From contig CACMRM010000002.1 in NCBI GenBank assembly GCA_902616145.1, positions 1 through 64,000 on the forward strand: a stretch of DNA of 64,000 bases, given 5' to 3'. Below the pieces are notes generated by a model that had not been told where the DNA came from, searched no databases, and was given only the letters and a program-made list of their open reading frames with translations. This stretch comes from an uncultured Pelagibacteraceae bacterium. GTDB taxonomy: Bacteria > Pseudomonadota > Alphaproteobacteria > Pelagibacterales > Pelagibacteraceae. Positions 26,026-35,367 of this stretch are shown piece by piece. A program made the translations under genes and the position numbers. How positions within the stretch are numbered: the stretch's first letter is position 1; each line of letters begins with the position of its first letter.

Positions 26026-27317
26026 TGAAAAATGTAGTTGTAGTTGGTTCACAATGGGGAGACGAGGGCAAAGGTAAAATCGTAGATTGGCTCTCTAGCG
26101 AAGCTGATGTAGTTGTTAGATTTCAAGGGGGGCACAATGCAGGCCATACATTAGTAATAGATAAAAAAGTATTTAAATTAAGACTTTTGCCATCTGGAAT
26201 AGTTAGAAGTGGGAAAATTTCTATTTTAGGGAATGGGGTTGTGATTGACCCCTGGGCGCTTCTGGATGAAATAAAAGAAATAAAAAAACAGGGAGTAGAT
26301 GTTACTCCCGAAAACTTCATGATTTCAGAGTCAGCATCACTCATTTTACCTTTTCACCAAGAAATGGATGAAATAAGGGAAGACGCAGCAGGAAAGGGAA
26401 AAATTGGAACTACAAGAAGAGGCATTGGTCCGTGTTACGAGGATAAAGTTGGCAGAAGATCAATTAGAGTTATGGATTTAAGGTCTGAAAGCAACTTAGA
26501 TAGTAGATTAAAAAATGTTTTATTGCATCACAATGCCATAAGAAAAGGACTAAAAAAAAAAATTTTTAAAAAAGATGAACTAAAAAAAAAATTGTTAAAA
26601 ATTGGACCAGATATTTTAAAATTTGCTAAACCAATTTGGCTTAAGCTTGACAATTTTAAAAAGGAAAGAAAAAAAATTTTATTTGAAGGTGCTCAAGGTA
26701 TTTTATTAGACGTTGATCATGGAACATATCCATTTGTAACATCCTCAAATACTGTTCCAGCTACGGCTGCTACTGGGTCTGGTACAGGCCCTGATAAGAT
26801 TGGTTATATTTTGGGTATCACGAAAGCTTACACAACTAGGGTAGGAAGTGGTCCTTTCCCAACGGAGTTAAAAAATAAAATTGGTGAGTCTCTTGGTAAA
26901 AGAGGAAAGGAATTTGGCACAGTAACTGCTAGGAAAAGAAGGTGCGGATGGTTTGATGGAGTTTTGGTGCGTCAATCAATAAAAATTTCAGGAATTAATG
27001 GTATTGCTTTGACCAAACTAGATGTTTTAGATGAACTGGAGGAAATAAAAATTTGTATTGCTTATGACCTTAATGGTAAAAAAATTGATTATTTGCCCGC
27101 AGCATCAGAGGATCAATTCAATATAAAACCAATTTATAAAGTTTACCCTGGTTGGAAATCTAAAACTCAAGGAATAAGAAATATTAAGGATTTACCTGAA
27201 AATGCAAAAAAGTATATTTATGCTTTAGAAGATTTTATAGGCGCCAAAATCTCGAGTATTTCGACAAGTCCGGAGAGAGACGACACAATTTTAATCGAGG
27301 ACCCCTTCAAGATTTAA
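26025..27317 (+). CDS. purA: Adenylosuccinate synthetase
   Basis: A 430-residue GTP-dependent enzyme converting IMP and aspartate to adenylosuccinate. The P-loop [11 protein letters not shown] (8-18) with catalytic Asp13, the HNAGHTLV loop with His41, and later [35 protein letters not shown] and the C-terminal [10 protein letters not shown] are all intact. Its stop interleaves with the convergent rpoH stop in a shared TTAA (27314-27317). Confidence 0.98.
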   Translation: MKNVVVVGSQWGDEGKGKIVDWLSSEADVVVRFQGGHNAGHTLVIDKKVFKLRLLPSGIVRSGKISILGNGVVIDPWALLDEIKEIKKQGVDVTPENFMISESASLILPFHQEMDEIREDAAGKGKIGTTRRGIGPCYEDKVGRRSIRVMDLRSESNLDSRLKNVLLHHNAIRKGLKKKIFKKDELKKKLLKIGPDILKFAKPIWLKLDNFKKERKKILFEGAQGILLDVDHGTYPFVTSSNTVPATAATGSGTGPDKIGYILGITKAYTTRVGSGPFPTELKNKIGESLGKRGKEFGTVTARKRRCGWFDGVLVRQSIKISGINGIALTKLDVLDELEEIKICIAYDLNGKKIDYLPAASEDQFNIKPIYKVYPGWKSKTQGIRNIKDLPENAKKYIYALEDFIGAKISSISTSPERDDTILIEDPFKI

Positions 27318-28210
27318 TTTGCTGGCAGTAAATTCTTGGACTTGTTTGCATTTATCATAGATTTTTGTAATTTTTCGAAAGCCTTTGTTTCAATTTGCCT
27401 TATTCTCTCTCTACTAATTTTATATTTTTTACTTAAATCTTCTAATGTGGTAGGAGTTTCAGATAATCTTCTTGCGGTTATAATCTCCTTTTCTCTCTCA
27501 TTGAGTATATTCATTGCACTTTTTAATAATTCCTTTTTATCATCATACTCTTGCTTTTGTGAGATAAGAAGCTCTTGATCTAAACTTTCGTCTACTAACC
27601 AATCTTGCCATTCATCCACTTCACCACTTTTGATAGGATCATTTAGAGATTTTTCTTGACCCATCATTCTTCTATTCATATTTATAACTTCATCTGAGTC
27701 CACATCTAGCCTTTTGGATATTTCTTTGATCTGTTCATCCCTTAAATCCCCATCTTGATCTGGCGCTATCTGATTTTTAATTTTTCTTAAATTAAAAAAT
27801 AATTTTTTTTGAGCAGTGGTTGTACCCATTTTTACTAAACTCCATGATCTTAAAACATACTCTTGAATAGCTGCTTTTATCCACCACATTGCATATGTTG
27901 CCAACCTAAAACCTTTATCAGGATCGAATTTTTTAACTGCTTGCATTAATCCAATATTTCCCTCTGATATAAGCTCGTTTACTGGCAAACCATAGCCGCG
28001 GTAACCCATTGCAATTTTTGCTACTAATCTTAAATGACTGGTAACAAGTTTATGAGCTGACTGAAGATTACCATTTTCTCTCCAATTTTTAGCCAACATA
28101 TACTCCTCTTCAGCGTCTAACATTGGAAATTTTTTTATTTGAGCTAGATATATCGATAGTCCTCCAGTTGAAGGAACAGGAAAATTACTTAAATATTTTT
28201 TATCACTCAT
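27314..28210 (-). CDS. rpoH: RNA polymerase sigma-32 factor
   Basis: A 298-residue heat-shock sigma factor. Region 2 is clear ([40 protein letters not shown]), and the RpoH-specific box QKKLFFNLR (134-142) separates it from the housekeeping sigma. Region 4.2 ends with [19 protein letters not shown], a helix-turn-helix. It directs heat-shock promoters and is likely degraded by FtsH. It converges on purA with a four-base overlap. Confidence 0.96.
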   Translation of the reverse strand: MSDKKYLSNFPVPSTGGLSIYLAQIKKFPMLDAEEEYMLAKNWRENGNLQSAHKLVTSHLRLVAKIAMGYRGYGLPVNELISEGNIGLMQAVKKFDPDKGFRLATYAMWWIKAAIQEYVLRSWSLVKMGTTTAQKKLFFNLRKIKNQIAPDQDGDLRDEQIKEISKRLDVDSDEVINMNRRMMGQEKSLNDPIKSGEVDEWQDWLVDESLDQELLISQKQEYDDKKELLKSAMNILNEREKEIITARRLSETPTTLEDLSKKYKISRERIRQIETKAFEKLQKSMINANKSKNLLPAN

Positions 28211-28240
28211 TACATGGATTTATACATCATTTTAGTAATT

Positions 28241-29221
28241 TCAACTATCAACATTATTTAGGAAACTAAGCATTTTTTTAAAGTCCTCTGGTAATTCAGA
28301 TTTAAATTTAATCCATTTGTTTTTAGTTGGATGAATAAACTCTAAAGTTTCGGCATGCAGCAACTGGCCTTGAAGATTTTTTAATAAAGTAGACAATTCT
28401 TTATTTATCTTTTTAAATTTTAACATCCTCTTTCCATACTGTTTATCCCCTATTATTGAAATACCTTTATAATTTAAATGAACTCTTATTTGATGCGTTC
28501 TTCCGGTTTCTAATTCACATTCCATTAAACTTATTTTAGGAATATCTTTTTTAAAAAAAGTCCTGATAGTTTTATAATTTGTAATAGCCCTCTTTCCAGA
28601 TATCTCATTTACAGTCATAAGTTGTCTATTTCTTTTGCTTCTAGAAATTAATGTATCAATTTTTCCATTAAGCGGCCTTAAGATACCCCAAACTAAACAT
28701 TTATATTTTCTTTTAATAGTATGTTCACTAAACTGTTTTCCTAGTATCGAATGGGAGGTATTATTTTTTGCCACAACTAGCAACCCACTTGTATCTTTAT
28801 CGATCCTATGAATTATGCCAGGTCTCAATTTTCCGTTTATATTAGATAAATTATTTTTATATTTATAAGCTAAAGCATTTGCTAGAGTATCTTTAGAGTT
28901 TCCAGCGCCCGGATGTACTACGAGTCCTTTTTGTTTATTAATTATTAAAATGTCTTTATCTTCATAGGTGACATTTATTTTAATATTTTTAGGAGTTAAC
29001 TTTTGTTCCTGATTATAAATTACTGTTATTTCAACATTATCATTTTTTTTTAATTTAATTGAGGGTGAATTAATTATTTTATCATTAACTTTGAGTAAAT
29101 TTTTTTTAATGAGTTTTTTTAAGAAAGATCGAGTTAAATTTTTAACTTTTTTTGATAAAAAAATGTCAGCTCTTTCACCATTATCATTATTCTTAACTAA
29201 AAATTTTATTGTATTATTCAT
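28241..29221 (-). CDS. rluD: 23S rRNA pseudouridine synthase, RluD family
   Basis: A 326-residue RluA/RluD family enzyme. An N-terminal S4 RNA-binding domain (about 15-65) precedes the catalytic domain with HRIDKDTSGLLVV, where Asp141 is the catalytic aspartate, and LETGRTHQIRVH later. The S4 domain favours RluD or RluC over RluA. It probably modifies helix 69 of 23S rRNA. It is upstream of rpoH by 30 bases on the minus strand and divergent from tRNA-Arg. Confidence 0.9.
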   Translation of the reverse strand: MNNTIKFLVKNNDNGERADIFLSKKVKNLTRSFLKKLIKKNLLKVNDKIINSPSIKLKKNDNVEITVIYNQEQKLTPKNIKINVTYEDKDILIINKQKGLVVHPGAGNSKDTLANALAYKYKNNLSNINGKLRPGIIHRIDKDTSGLLVVAKNNTSHSILGKQFSEHTIKRKYKCLVWGILRPLNGKIDTLISRSKRNRQLMTVNEISGKRAITNYKTIRTFFKKDIPKISLMECELETGRTHQIRVHLNYKGISIIGDKQYGKRMLKFKKINKELSTLLKNLQGQLLHAETLEFIHPTKNKWIKFKSELPEDFKKMLSFLNNVDS

Positions 29222-29245
29222 AAATTAATTTAAAGTCTTAATAAT

Positions 29246-29323
29246 GCGCCGGTAGCTTCAACTGGATAGAGCGCCGGATTTCGGCTCCGGAGGTTATGGG
29301 TTCGACTCCTATCCGGCGCACCA
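29246..29323 (+). tRNA. tRNA-Arg (TCG)
   Basis: A full cloverleaf with acceptor GCGCCGG/CCGGCGC, T-loop GTTCGAC, and encoded CCA at 29321-29323. The anticodon stem CCGGA/TCCGG encloses loop TTTCGGC, giving anticodon TCG (29281-29283), which reads CGA and probably other CGN codons. The opposite-strand GT17 gene ends only two bases after the CCA. Confidence 0.96.
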
Positions 29324-29325
29324 AG

Positions 29326-30126
29326 CTAAATTATCCACTTTAAAAACTCATCTTTATTTTCTAAAACATAACTTGGAAAAGTCTCATCTAAATTTACTTT
29401 TCTAAGAACATTATTCCTGTCAAAAATGTCTTTATTATTTATAATTTTTTCCTCAATTTTTTTTATATCAATATCATTATTATTAAATTCTCCATGAGAG
29501 AATGATTTTATCTTTTCCAATATTTGATCAGGCGCTTGTAAAAAAGAAAAGTGCCATCCCCCTTTAATAATTTGAAGCTCTTTTTTATCAAATCTCCAAA
29601 AAGGATAGTCTTTAAATTTTAAGTCTCTGAGAGATTGCATATTTTTTAAATATTTTTTTTTTGTAATTTTTGATCCAATCCAATTGCTCTCATTAATGTT
29701 TTGAAGGTTTAGTTTATACATAAACATTTTTTGTGAAAAAGCTATAAACTTTTTACCTTTTTTAATTTCGCCTAATTTACTTAAGTCAGGTATTTCATCC
29801 GAGTCTGACAAAATTATAATGTCATCTGGTTGCGCATTTTTCAAACCTTTTACTAAAGAGTTTCTCTGATGTTGCTCAATTGGTGACTCTCCACCAGTAT
29901 GATTTTTGAAATTTATTTCTTGACTATATTCTGCAACAATAAAAATTATCTTGTCCTTAAATTTTGAAAAATTATTTATATTAAAATTAATTTTTTTATC
30001 TTTGCCTTGGTGTGTTTTATTTGACTCCGAAATTATGAAATAGTCTACATGCTCATTAAGAATATTCATACGTAAATCAACTATATGATCCTCATTAAAA
30101 TATTGAAAACAGTCGTATATTGCCAT
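29326..30126 (-). CDS. Glycosyltransferase family 17 (GT17)
   Basis: A 266-residue protein of the GT17 family, named after eukaryotic MGAT3. It starts IYDCFQYFNEDHIVDLRM, continues VDYFIISESNKTHQG, and has the metal-binding DSDEIPD (108-114) plus GGWHFSFLQAPDQI, all typical of this family. Bacterial GT17 members are found with surface polysaccharide genes, but acceptors are mostly unknown. It is soluble with no membrane helix. It is the last gene of a minus-strand run and starts at the stop of the FkbM gene. The substrate cannot be inferred. Confidence 0.85.
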   Translation of the reverse strand: MAIYDCFQYFNEDHIVDLRMNILNEHVDYFIISESNKTHQGKDKKINFNINNFSKFKDKIIFIVAEYSQEINFKNHTGGESPIEQHQRNSLVKGLKNAQPDDIIILSDSDEIPDLSKLGEIKKGKKFIAFSQKMFMYKLNLQNINESNWIGSKITKKKYLKNMQSLRDLKFKDYPFWRFDKKELQIIKGGWHFSFLQAPDQILEKIKSFSHGEFNNNDIDIKKIEEKIINNKDIFDRNNVLRKVNLDETFPSYVLENKDEFLKWII

Positions 30127-31073
30127 TAATTAAAATATAAATCTTCAAACTTATCTAAACTGTTCATATGAATTTTTAATCTTTTCATTATTAATTTTAG
30201 AATATTTAATTGCCCAAAAATTAATAATAAAGAGATAAATTTTTCTTGATTTTCTCTTATCTTTTTTTCACCCTCTTTAGTATAAAAGTTTGGAATAAAT
30301 ATCATTTCCATTTCTGCTGGCATTCTAGATTTATGTCTTCCAATTCCCTTCCAGTCAATTATTAAGTAGTTCATTTCATATAAATAATTTACTAATTTAT
30401 TCCACTCAGGGACACCTTTATACATTGAGTAAATATGAGCTTCAATTTTAATTAATTGTGGGCGATAACTACCTATTCCTTTTAAAATTTCAAGTTCAGA
30501 TCCCTGCGTATCAATCTTAAGATAATCTAAACTTTTAAATTCTAGTTTTTTTAATGAATTATCTATAGTATCACAATCTACTTTTATAGTTCGCGTAACT
30601 TTAAAATTATCAAATTCATTAATATTTATGTCATGCATGTCAAACTTGCCGACATCAGGTTCAAACATTGATGAACTGCCAAGTCTATTATCTAAAATAA
30701 AGATATCTTTTTTAACTTTTGAGCTCCAAAGAGCGTTATCAATTACAAACTTATTGTCATTTAGCTTTTTAGCCTCAGAGTTAATAGGCTCAACTAAAAT
30801 AGGTTCAAAAAAAATATTATATTTTTTTGAGAAGAAATTATCTGAATTAAAACCTCCCTGAGCCCCAACATCTAAAGCTATTAATTTTTCTGACTTTAAA
30901 AGTTTACGTATTATACCTGAAAAGTCATACTTTTGATTCCCAAAATAGCTTTTATCTTGGAGATAACTTATAACCCTTCTGTTGATTTTAAATTTTATTA
31001 AAATTTTAAAAATTAATGGCAAGAAAATTTTTATTATACTTCTTGATATTTTTAATAATTTTTTCTTTAACAT
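30126..31073 (-). CDS. FkbM family SAM-dependent methyltransferase
   Basis: A 315-residue protein. The SAM-binding motif ALDVGAQGGFNSD (67-79) and the FkbM hallmark YLKIDTQGSELEILKG are visible. The first 30 residues are hydrophobic and basic and may sit at the membrane surface. FkbM enzymes usually O-methylate sugars or polyketides. Next to GT17, a role in methylating a surface glycan is likely but not shown. It overlaps the GT17 gene by one base. Confidence 0.88.
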   Translation of the reverse strand: MLKKKLLKISRSIIKIFLPLIFKILIKFKINRRVISYLQDKSYFGNQKYDFSGIIRKLLKSEKLIALDVGAQGGFNSDNFFSKKYNIFFEPILVEPINSEAKKLNDNKFVIDNALWSSKVKKDIFILDNRLGSSSMFEPDVGKFDMHDININEFDNFKVTRTIKVDCDTIDNSLKKLEFKSLDYLKIDTQGSELEILKGIGSYRPQLIKIEAHIYSMYKGVPEWNKLVNYLYEMNYLIIDWKGIGRHKSRMPAEMEMIFIPNFYTKEGEKKIRENQEKFISLLLIFGQLNILKLIMKRLKIHMNSLDKFEDLYFN

Positions 31074-31084
31074 TAAGTTTAAAA

Positions 31085-31792
31085 TTATCTTTTTGTAAAA
31101 GTTGCAATACCTATTTTTTTTCCTTCAATTACAGAGGATGAGCAATGCAGATGACTTCTATCAAATATTAACATTGAACCCACTTCCCATTCATAAATTA
31201 ATTCTACTTCTAAACCTTTTAAATTTTCAATCCTTTCGTGTTGTAAATATTTTTTATGTATTTCAGTATCAAAAGGTTTATCCCCATATAATTTTAAATG
31301 GATATCTGATCTTTTGTTTTGGCCATATTTTAAATCTTTTTTTTTTAATTCCTCTGGATCTTGTGTAAAACTTGTCGAGCCATCATAAAATCTATTTTTA
31401 AAAATTACAGTGCTTCCAACAGAGGAGAGTGGAATTAAAGTTTGTTTATAAATTTGACTATTTAGTTCAAATCCTGCATCCACATGCAATCCAATAGGGT
31501 TATAGCTTTCTTGAATTAATCCAAAAATATCTTTACCATTTTCATCTTTTAGATTATCCATTTGGAAATTTCCAATTTCTTTTTTTAATCTATTACAAAA
31601 AATCGTTTCTAATTTAGAGTCATACCCTTGCAACCATCTCTTTTTTATAACATTTTGTTTTTTATTATGTATTGTAACAGGTAAATTTTTGTATAGATTT
31701 AAAAAACTAATTATTTCATCTTTGTCAAAAATATTTTTGATAATTTTAGGAGGGCTCTCAAGTTTTTTTATATTATCGATTTTTAAATTCAT
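31085..31792 (-). CDS. 2OG-Fe(II) oxygenase-like protein
   Basis: A 235-residue protein with the pattern of 2-oxoglutarate/iron dioxygenases: an HxD pair (His103, Asp105 in GLHVDAGF), a distal histidine (His214 or His216 in RSHLHCSSS) and a C-terminal TFTKR whose arginine (Arg235) could bind 2-oxoglutarate. The strand VGSMLIFDRSHLHCSS is typical of the second half of the jelly roll. I recognise the fold, not a specific subfamily; a hydroxylase acting on the exported or glycosylated product of this cluster is a guess. It lies three bases after the permease gene and 11 before FkbM. Confidence 0.65.
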   Translation of the reverse strand: MNLKIDNIKKLESPPKIIKNIFDKDEIISFLNLYKNLPVTIHNKKQNVIKKRWLQGYDSKLETIFCNRLKKEIGNFQMDNLKDENGKDIFGLIQESYNPIGLHVDAGFELNSQIYKQTLIPLSSVGSTVIFKNRFYDGSTSFTQDPEELKKKDLKYGQNKRSDIHLKLYGDKPFDTEIHKKYLQHERIENLKGLEVELIYEWEVGSMLIFDRSHLHCSSSVIEGKKIGIATFTKR

Positions 31793-31795
31793 TAT

Positions 31796-32587
31796 TTATT
31801 CACCCATATTAATTAAGGTTCCTCTTTTTTTTGCACCAAAATATGAAAAGTAAAAAACTATAACACCAAAAATAAAATATACTACAGATATGGAAATAGA
31901 TTTAAAAATATTAAAGTAGTTTACTGAATTATTTATTAAAATATTTCGCATTTCTTCAAAAATGTGAACTAAAGGAAGACCCTTTGCAATAATTTGTAGG
32001 AAATCTGGTAAAATATCTATAGGATAATAAATACACCCTAATGGAGCTAAGAAAAACAAACTTGCCCAAGCAATATTTTCAAAAGAAGGACCATATCTTA
32101 GTAGACCTGAAGTTACTAATAGACCTAAGGTAATACCAAAAAGATATAATCCAATCAGTAAAAATATTAATGGCAATCCAAGGTGTAGTACAGAAACACC
32201 GAAAAGAGGTATTGCTATAATTACTGCAGGCACTAATCCAATCAGTGTTCTTATAATTGCTGTTAAAGTCAGAGCAGCTATTATTTCTCTTATTTTAATA
32301 GGAGCTATAAATAAATTCGTAAAATTTCTACTCCATATTTCCTCAAGAAACATCATATTAAAACTTATACTAGCCCTAAAGAGAAAATCATATAAAATTG
32401 CTGCAGTAAGTATCACACCAACAGTATTGTTGTAATATTCAGAGTTAAGTGTAAAAAACTTTGATATAAATCCCCACAAAAAAATTTGAACAGTAGGCCA
32501 GTATATTAAATCCAAAACTCTTGGAAATGAATTCATTACCAAATAAAGATGCCTTAAACCTAGAGCATAAATCTTATTAAAATTCAT
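31796..32587 (-). CDS. ABC-2 type transporter permease
   Basis: A 263-residue inner-membrane protein with about six hydrophobic helices in the ABC-2 exporter pattern; a long loop around residue 65-90 (SFNMMFLEEIWSRNFTNLF) and the segment FLAPLGCIYYPIDILPDFLQ before the last helices are typical of the family. It pairs with the ATPase encoded immediately upstream, overlapping by 11 bases. The substrate could be lipid-linked glycan, lipid or drug; sequence by eye does not decide. Confidence 0.85.
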   Translation of the reverse strand: MNFNKIYALGLRHLYLVMNSFPRVLDLIYWPTVQIFLWGFISKFFTLNSEYYNNTVGVILTAAILYDFLFRASISFNMMFLEEIWSRNFTNLFIAPIKIREIIAALTLTAIIRTLIGLVPAVIIAIPLFGVSVLHLGLPLIFLLIGLYLFGITLGLLVTSGLLRYGPSFENIAWASLFFLAPLGCIYYPIDILPDFLQIIAKGLPLVHIFEEMRNILINNSVNYFNIFKSISISVVYFIFGVIVFYFSYFGAKKRGTLINMGE

Positions 32588-33308
32588 CTTTGCTCCTCGC
32601 TAATTTTAAAAAAGTTTCCTCTAAATTATTTCTACCGTGTTTTTCTATTAAATTATTACAAGTTCCTTTGTCTATAATTTTACCTTTTCTCATCATTATA
32701 ATGCTATCGCAAAGTCTCTCTACCTCATTCATATTATGGGAAGCTAGTAAAACTGTTACTTTATTTTTTGACTTATATTCCTGAATGTAGCCTCTTATGA
32801 AATCACCTATATCTGGATCCAAACTTGCTGTTGGTTCATCAAGAAGTAGAATTTCTGGTTTGTTAATTAAAGATTTAGCAAGAGAAACTCTATTTTTTTG
32901 GCCTGATGAAAGTTCTCCAGTCTTTCTTTCAAAAAATTCTTTTATCTCTAAGTCATTTGAAATTTCATTTATTCTTTTTTTTAAATCTTTAATTCCGTAT
33001 AACCTTCCATAAATTTCAAGGTTTTGTCTTACTGTTAATTTTTTCGGTAACTCAACGTAGGGAGAAGCAAAATTAAATCTTTTTAATATCTCGTCTCTTC
33101 CAAAAGAGTTCAAATTTTTATTTTCAATTAAAATTTCACCACTTGATGGAGTAACAAGTCCTAACATCATTCCAATAGTAGTAGTTTTTCCACAACCATT
33201 AGGTCCCAACAACCCAATAGTTTTATTTTTTTCTAAATGGAAGTTAATTTTATCTACCGCTAGGTATTTATTATAAATTTTACTTAAATTCTTAATTTTA
33301 ATGAACAT
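32577..33308 (-). CDS. ABC transporter ATP-binding protein
   Basis: A 243-residue nucleotide-binding protein for the adjacent ABC-2 permease. Walker A GPNGCGKTT (about 35-43), signature LSSGQKNR, Walker B ILLLDEPTASLDPD and the switch histidine in LLASHNMNE are intact. It is the short CcmA/drug-exporter type and lacks the C-terminal extension of Wzt-like O-antigen ATPases. Its ATG shares one base with the stop of tsaC (TAATG), so this exporter appears translationally coupled to a tRNA-modification gene. Confidence 0.93.
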   Translation of the reverse strand: MFIKIKNLSKIYNKYLAVDKINFHLEKNKTIGLLGPNGCGKTTTIGMMLGLVTPSSGEILIENKNLNSFGRDEILKRFNFASPYVELPKKLTVRQNLEIYGRLYGIKDLKKRINEISNDLEIKEFFERKTGELSSGQKNRVSLAKSLINKPEILLLDEPTASLDPDIGDFIRGYIQEYKSKNKVTVLLASHNMNEVERLCDSIIMMRKGKIIDKGTCNNLIEKHGRNNLEETFLKLARSKDEF

Positions 33309-34255
33309 TATTTTGATGCTCTTATTAGCCTATCATTAATAGCTAATCCCGAACCTCGATTAGGTATTTTCGCTACAAAAATTTTTTTAAAACCTCTTTT
33401 TTTAATTTTTCTTAATATTTTATATAAATTAGCTGCTGCTTCTTTCAAGTTGGCATTTTTGCTTAAATTAAAATTATTAGGGTTTTTTTTGAATTTTTTT
33501 CCAAATACGAGATAGGCATGGTTTGGTTTAGAAGGTTTACCAACAAAAACGATTGGTATTCCCGGCGAGTAATGTTTTTTCATCATACCTGGAGATTTAA
33601 TTTTAAAATTTTTTTTTGCTAAAGATACTTTCAAAAAAGGTTTAATTTCGCTTGAACTTATTATCCCTGGTCTGAGTATTTTTGGCTTCCCTGTCAAATC
33701 AATTACAGTTGACTCAATACCAATTTTAGGTTTACCGCCGTTTATTATAATTTTTAATTTTTTTTTAAAATCTTCAAATACGTCATTTGCACTAACTGGA
33801 CTTACGCCAGACGAAATATTTGCACTAGGCATGGCCAAAGGAAAATTTAAAAATTTAAGGACTGTTTTGATTATTCTATTACTTGGAAACCTTATTGCCA
33901 CAGTATTAAGATTTGCTGTTACTATAGAGTGGATTTTTGATTTTGTATTTTTTTTTAAAATAAAAGTTAAAGGCCCTGGGCAAAATTTTTTGTAAAGTTT
34001 ATAGAAATTCTTATTTGGGATGACATCTTTATTTGCATCTTTGAAATTATTATAATGAACAATTAATGGGTTGATTTTTGGTCTTTTTTTTAATTTAAAA
34101 ATCTTTTTTACTGCCTTTCCTGAATAAGCATTTCCAGCTAAACCATAAACTGTTTCTGTTGGCAATCCCACTAAATTACCTTGTTTTAAAGATTTTATTG
34201 TTTTTTTAAGGCTCTTTGAGTTGAAAGAATATATATTTGAATAGATGTTTTTCAT
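33308..34255 (-). CDS. tsaC: Threonylcarbamoyl-AMP synthase (Sua5 type)
   Basis: A 315-residue enzyme making threonylcarbamoyl-AMP for t6A37 tRNA modification. The YrdC domain is visible (GLPTETVYGLAG 30-41, LKKRPKINPLIVH, PSANISSG), followed by a C-terminal Sua5 domain after MKKHYSPGIPI. The two-domain length means the Sua5 form rather than short TsaC. It is the first gene of the run that continues into the ABC exporter and is divergent from xseB with 21 bases between. Confidence 0.93.
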   Translation of the reverse strand: MKNIYSNIYSFNSKSLKKTIKSLKQGNLVGLPTETVYGLAGNAYSGKAVKKIFKLKKRPKINPLIVHYNNFKDANKDVIPNKNFYKLYKKFCPGPLTFILKKNTKSKIHSIVTANLNTVAIRFPSNRIIKTVLKFLNFPLAMPSANISSGVSPVSANDVFEDFKKKLKIIINGGKPKIGIESTVIDLTGKPKILRPGIISSSEIKPFLKVSLAKKNFKIKSPGMMKKHYSPGIPIVFVGKPSKPNHAYLVFGKKFKKNPNNFNLSKNANLKEAAANLYKILRKIKKRGFKKIFVAKIPNRGSGLAINDRLIRASK

Positions 34256-34276
34256 AATGTAATTATTATTTAGTTT

Positions 34277-34480
34277 ATGAAAATGGAAAATATTCCAGCT
34301 GAAATCAAAAGTAAATCATTAAAAGAGGCTCGAGATGAAATAAATGAAATTCTTATAAAACTCGAGAGTGACAATTTTGATTTAAAAAGTGCTGAAAATA
34401 TTTATAAAAGACTAATTTACTTAAACAAACATGTAGAAAACCTATTTAAAATAAAATCTAAAGAGATATCTAAATCCTAA
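34277..34480 (+). CDS. xseB: Exodeoxyribonuclease VII small subunit
   Basis: A 67-residue helical protein containing SLKEARDEINEILIKLESDNFDLKSAENIYKR split around residues 13-45, the XseB pattern of two helices with a conserved LE...L core. It binds XseA to form exonuclease VII; xseA is not in the window. The position upstream of ispA and dxs is the common proteobacterial order. The second methionine (34283) is an equally possible start. Confidence 0.85.
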   Translation: MKMENIPAEIKSKSLKEARDEINEILIKLESDNFDLKSAENIYKRLIYLNKHVENLFKIKSKEISKS

Positions 34481-34491
34481 AAATTGCTTGA

Positions 34492-35367
34492 ATGATAAAT
34501 ATAAAATTAAAAAGAAACGCTAAAAAAGTTGATAAATTTTTGATAAATTTTATCAATAGTCAGAAAAAATCTTTATTAGTAGCCCCTATGAAATACGGGG
34601 TAATTTCTGGAGGTAAAAAAATAAGGTCTACGATAATTTTTGATGTGGGAAGATTATTTAAGATCAAAGAAAAAAAACTTATTCATATTTGCGCAGCTGT
34701 CGAATGTATTCATTCTTACTCTTTGATACATGACGATCTCCCTTGTATGGACAATGACTTTTACAGGAGAGGAAAGCCTTCAACTCATAAAAAATATGGC
34801 GAGGCCACTGCAGTACTCGCAGGAAATTCATTACTTACTTTAGCATTTGAGATAATTTCTGATAAAAGAAATTTACTAAATAATAATCAAAAAAATGAAA
34901 TTATACGACTTTTATCAAATTTTTCTGGTCATACAGGTATAGCTGGAGGGCAAGAGTTAGATTTAAAATTTGAAAATAAAAGAAAAAAAATCAGTCAAAT
35001 AATAGATATGCAGAGGAAAAAGACAGGCAAACTTTTTAATTTTTGCTTTCAATCAGTCGCTATAGTCGCTAAAAAAAACAAAAGGACAAATATTTTCTAT
35101 GGAAAACTAGGAGAAGATATTGGCTTATTATTTCAATTAGCTGATGATTTTTTAGACGTCAAAGGTTCAAAAAAATTAGTAGGCAAACCAATAAAAAAAG
35201 ATAAAAAAAAAGGAAAATCGACTTTAATTCATTTGCTTGGTTATAAAAATACAATCAATTATGCTGATAAATTACAGAAAAAAATATTGCTTAAATTAAA
35301 AAAACATGGAAAAAATGCAGACGAGTTAAAAAAAACTGTTAGATTTATTTTAGAAAGAAGTTTTTAA
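34492..35367 (+). CDS. ispA: Short-chain polyprenyl diphosphate synthase (farnesyl/geranylgeranyl type)
   Basis: A 291-residue all-helical prenyltransferase. The first aspartate-rich motif is [10 protein letters not shown] (Asp81, Asp82, Asp87), with the two-residue insertion typical of bacterial farnesyl diphosphate synthases; the second is [17 protein letters not shown] supplies the substrate-binding residues. It would supply C15 or C20 diphosphate for quinones, undecaprenol and, if geranylgeranyl, for carotenoid and retinal. It lies between xseB and dxs. Confidence 0.92.
   Translation: MINIKLKRNAKKVDKFLINFINSQKKSLLVAPMKYGVISGGKKIRSTIIFDVGRLFKIKEKKLIHICAAVECIHSYSLIHDDLPCMDNDFYRRGKPSTHKKYGEATAVLAGNSLLTLAFEIISDKRNLLNNNQKNEIIRLLSNFSGHTGIAGGQELDLKFENKRKKISQIIDMQRKKTGKLFNFCFQSVAIVAKKNKRTNIFYGKLGEDIGLLFQLADDFLDVKGSKKLVGKPIKKDKKKGKSTLIHLLGYKNTINYADKLQKKILLKLKKHGKNADELKKTVRFILERSF

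Noticed and set aside
29246-33308. Integrated element using tRNA-Arg as attachment site
   Set aside because: No integrase gene and no second copy of the tRNA 3' end could be found near the far side of the block.
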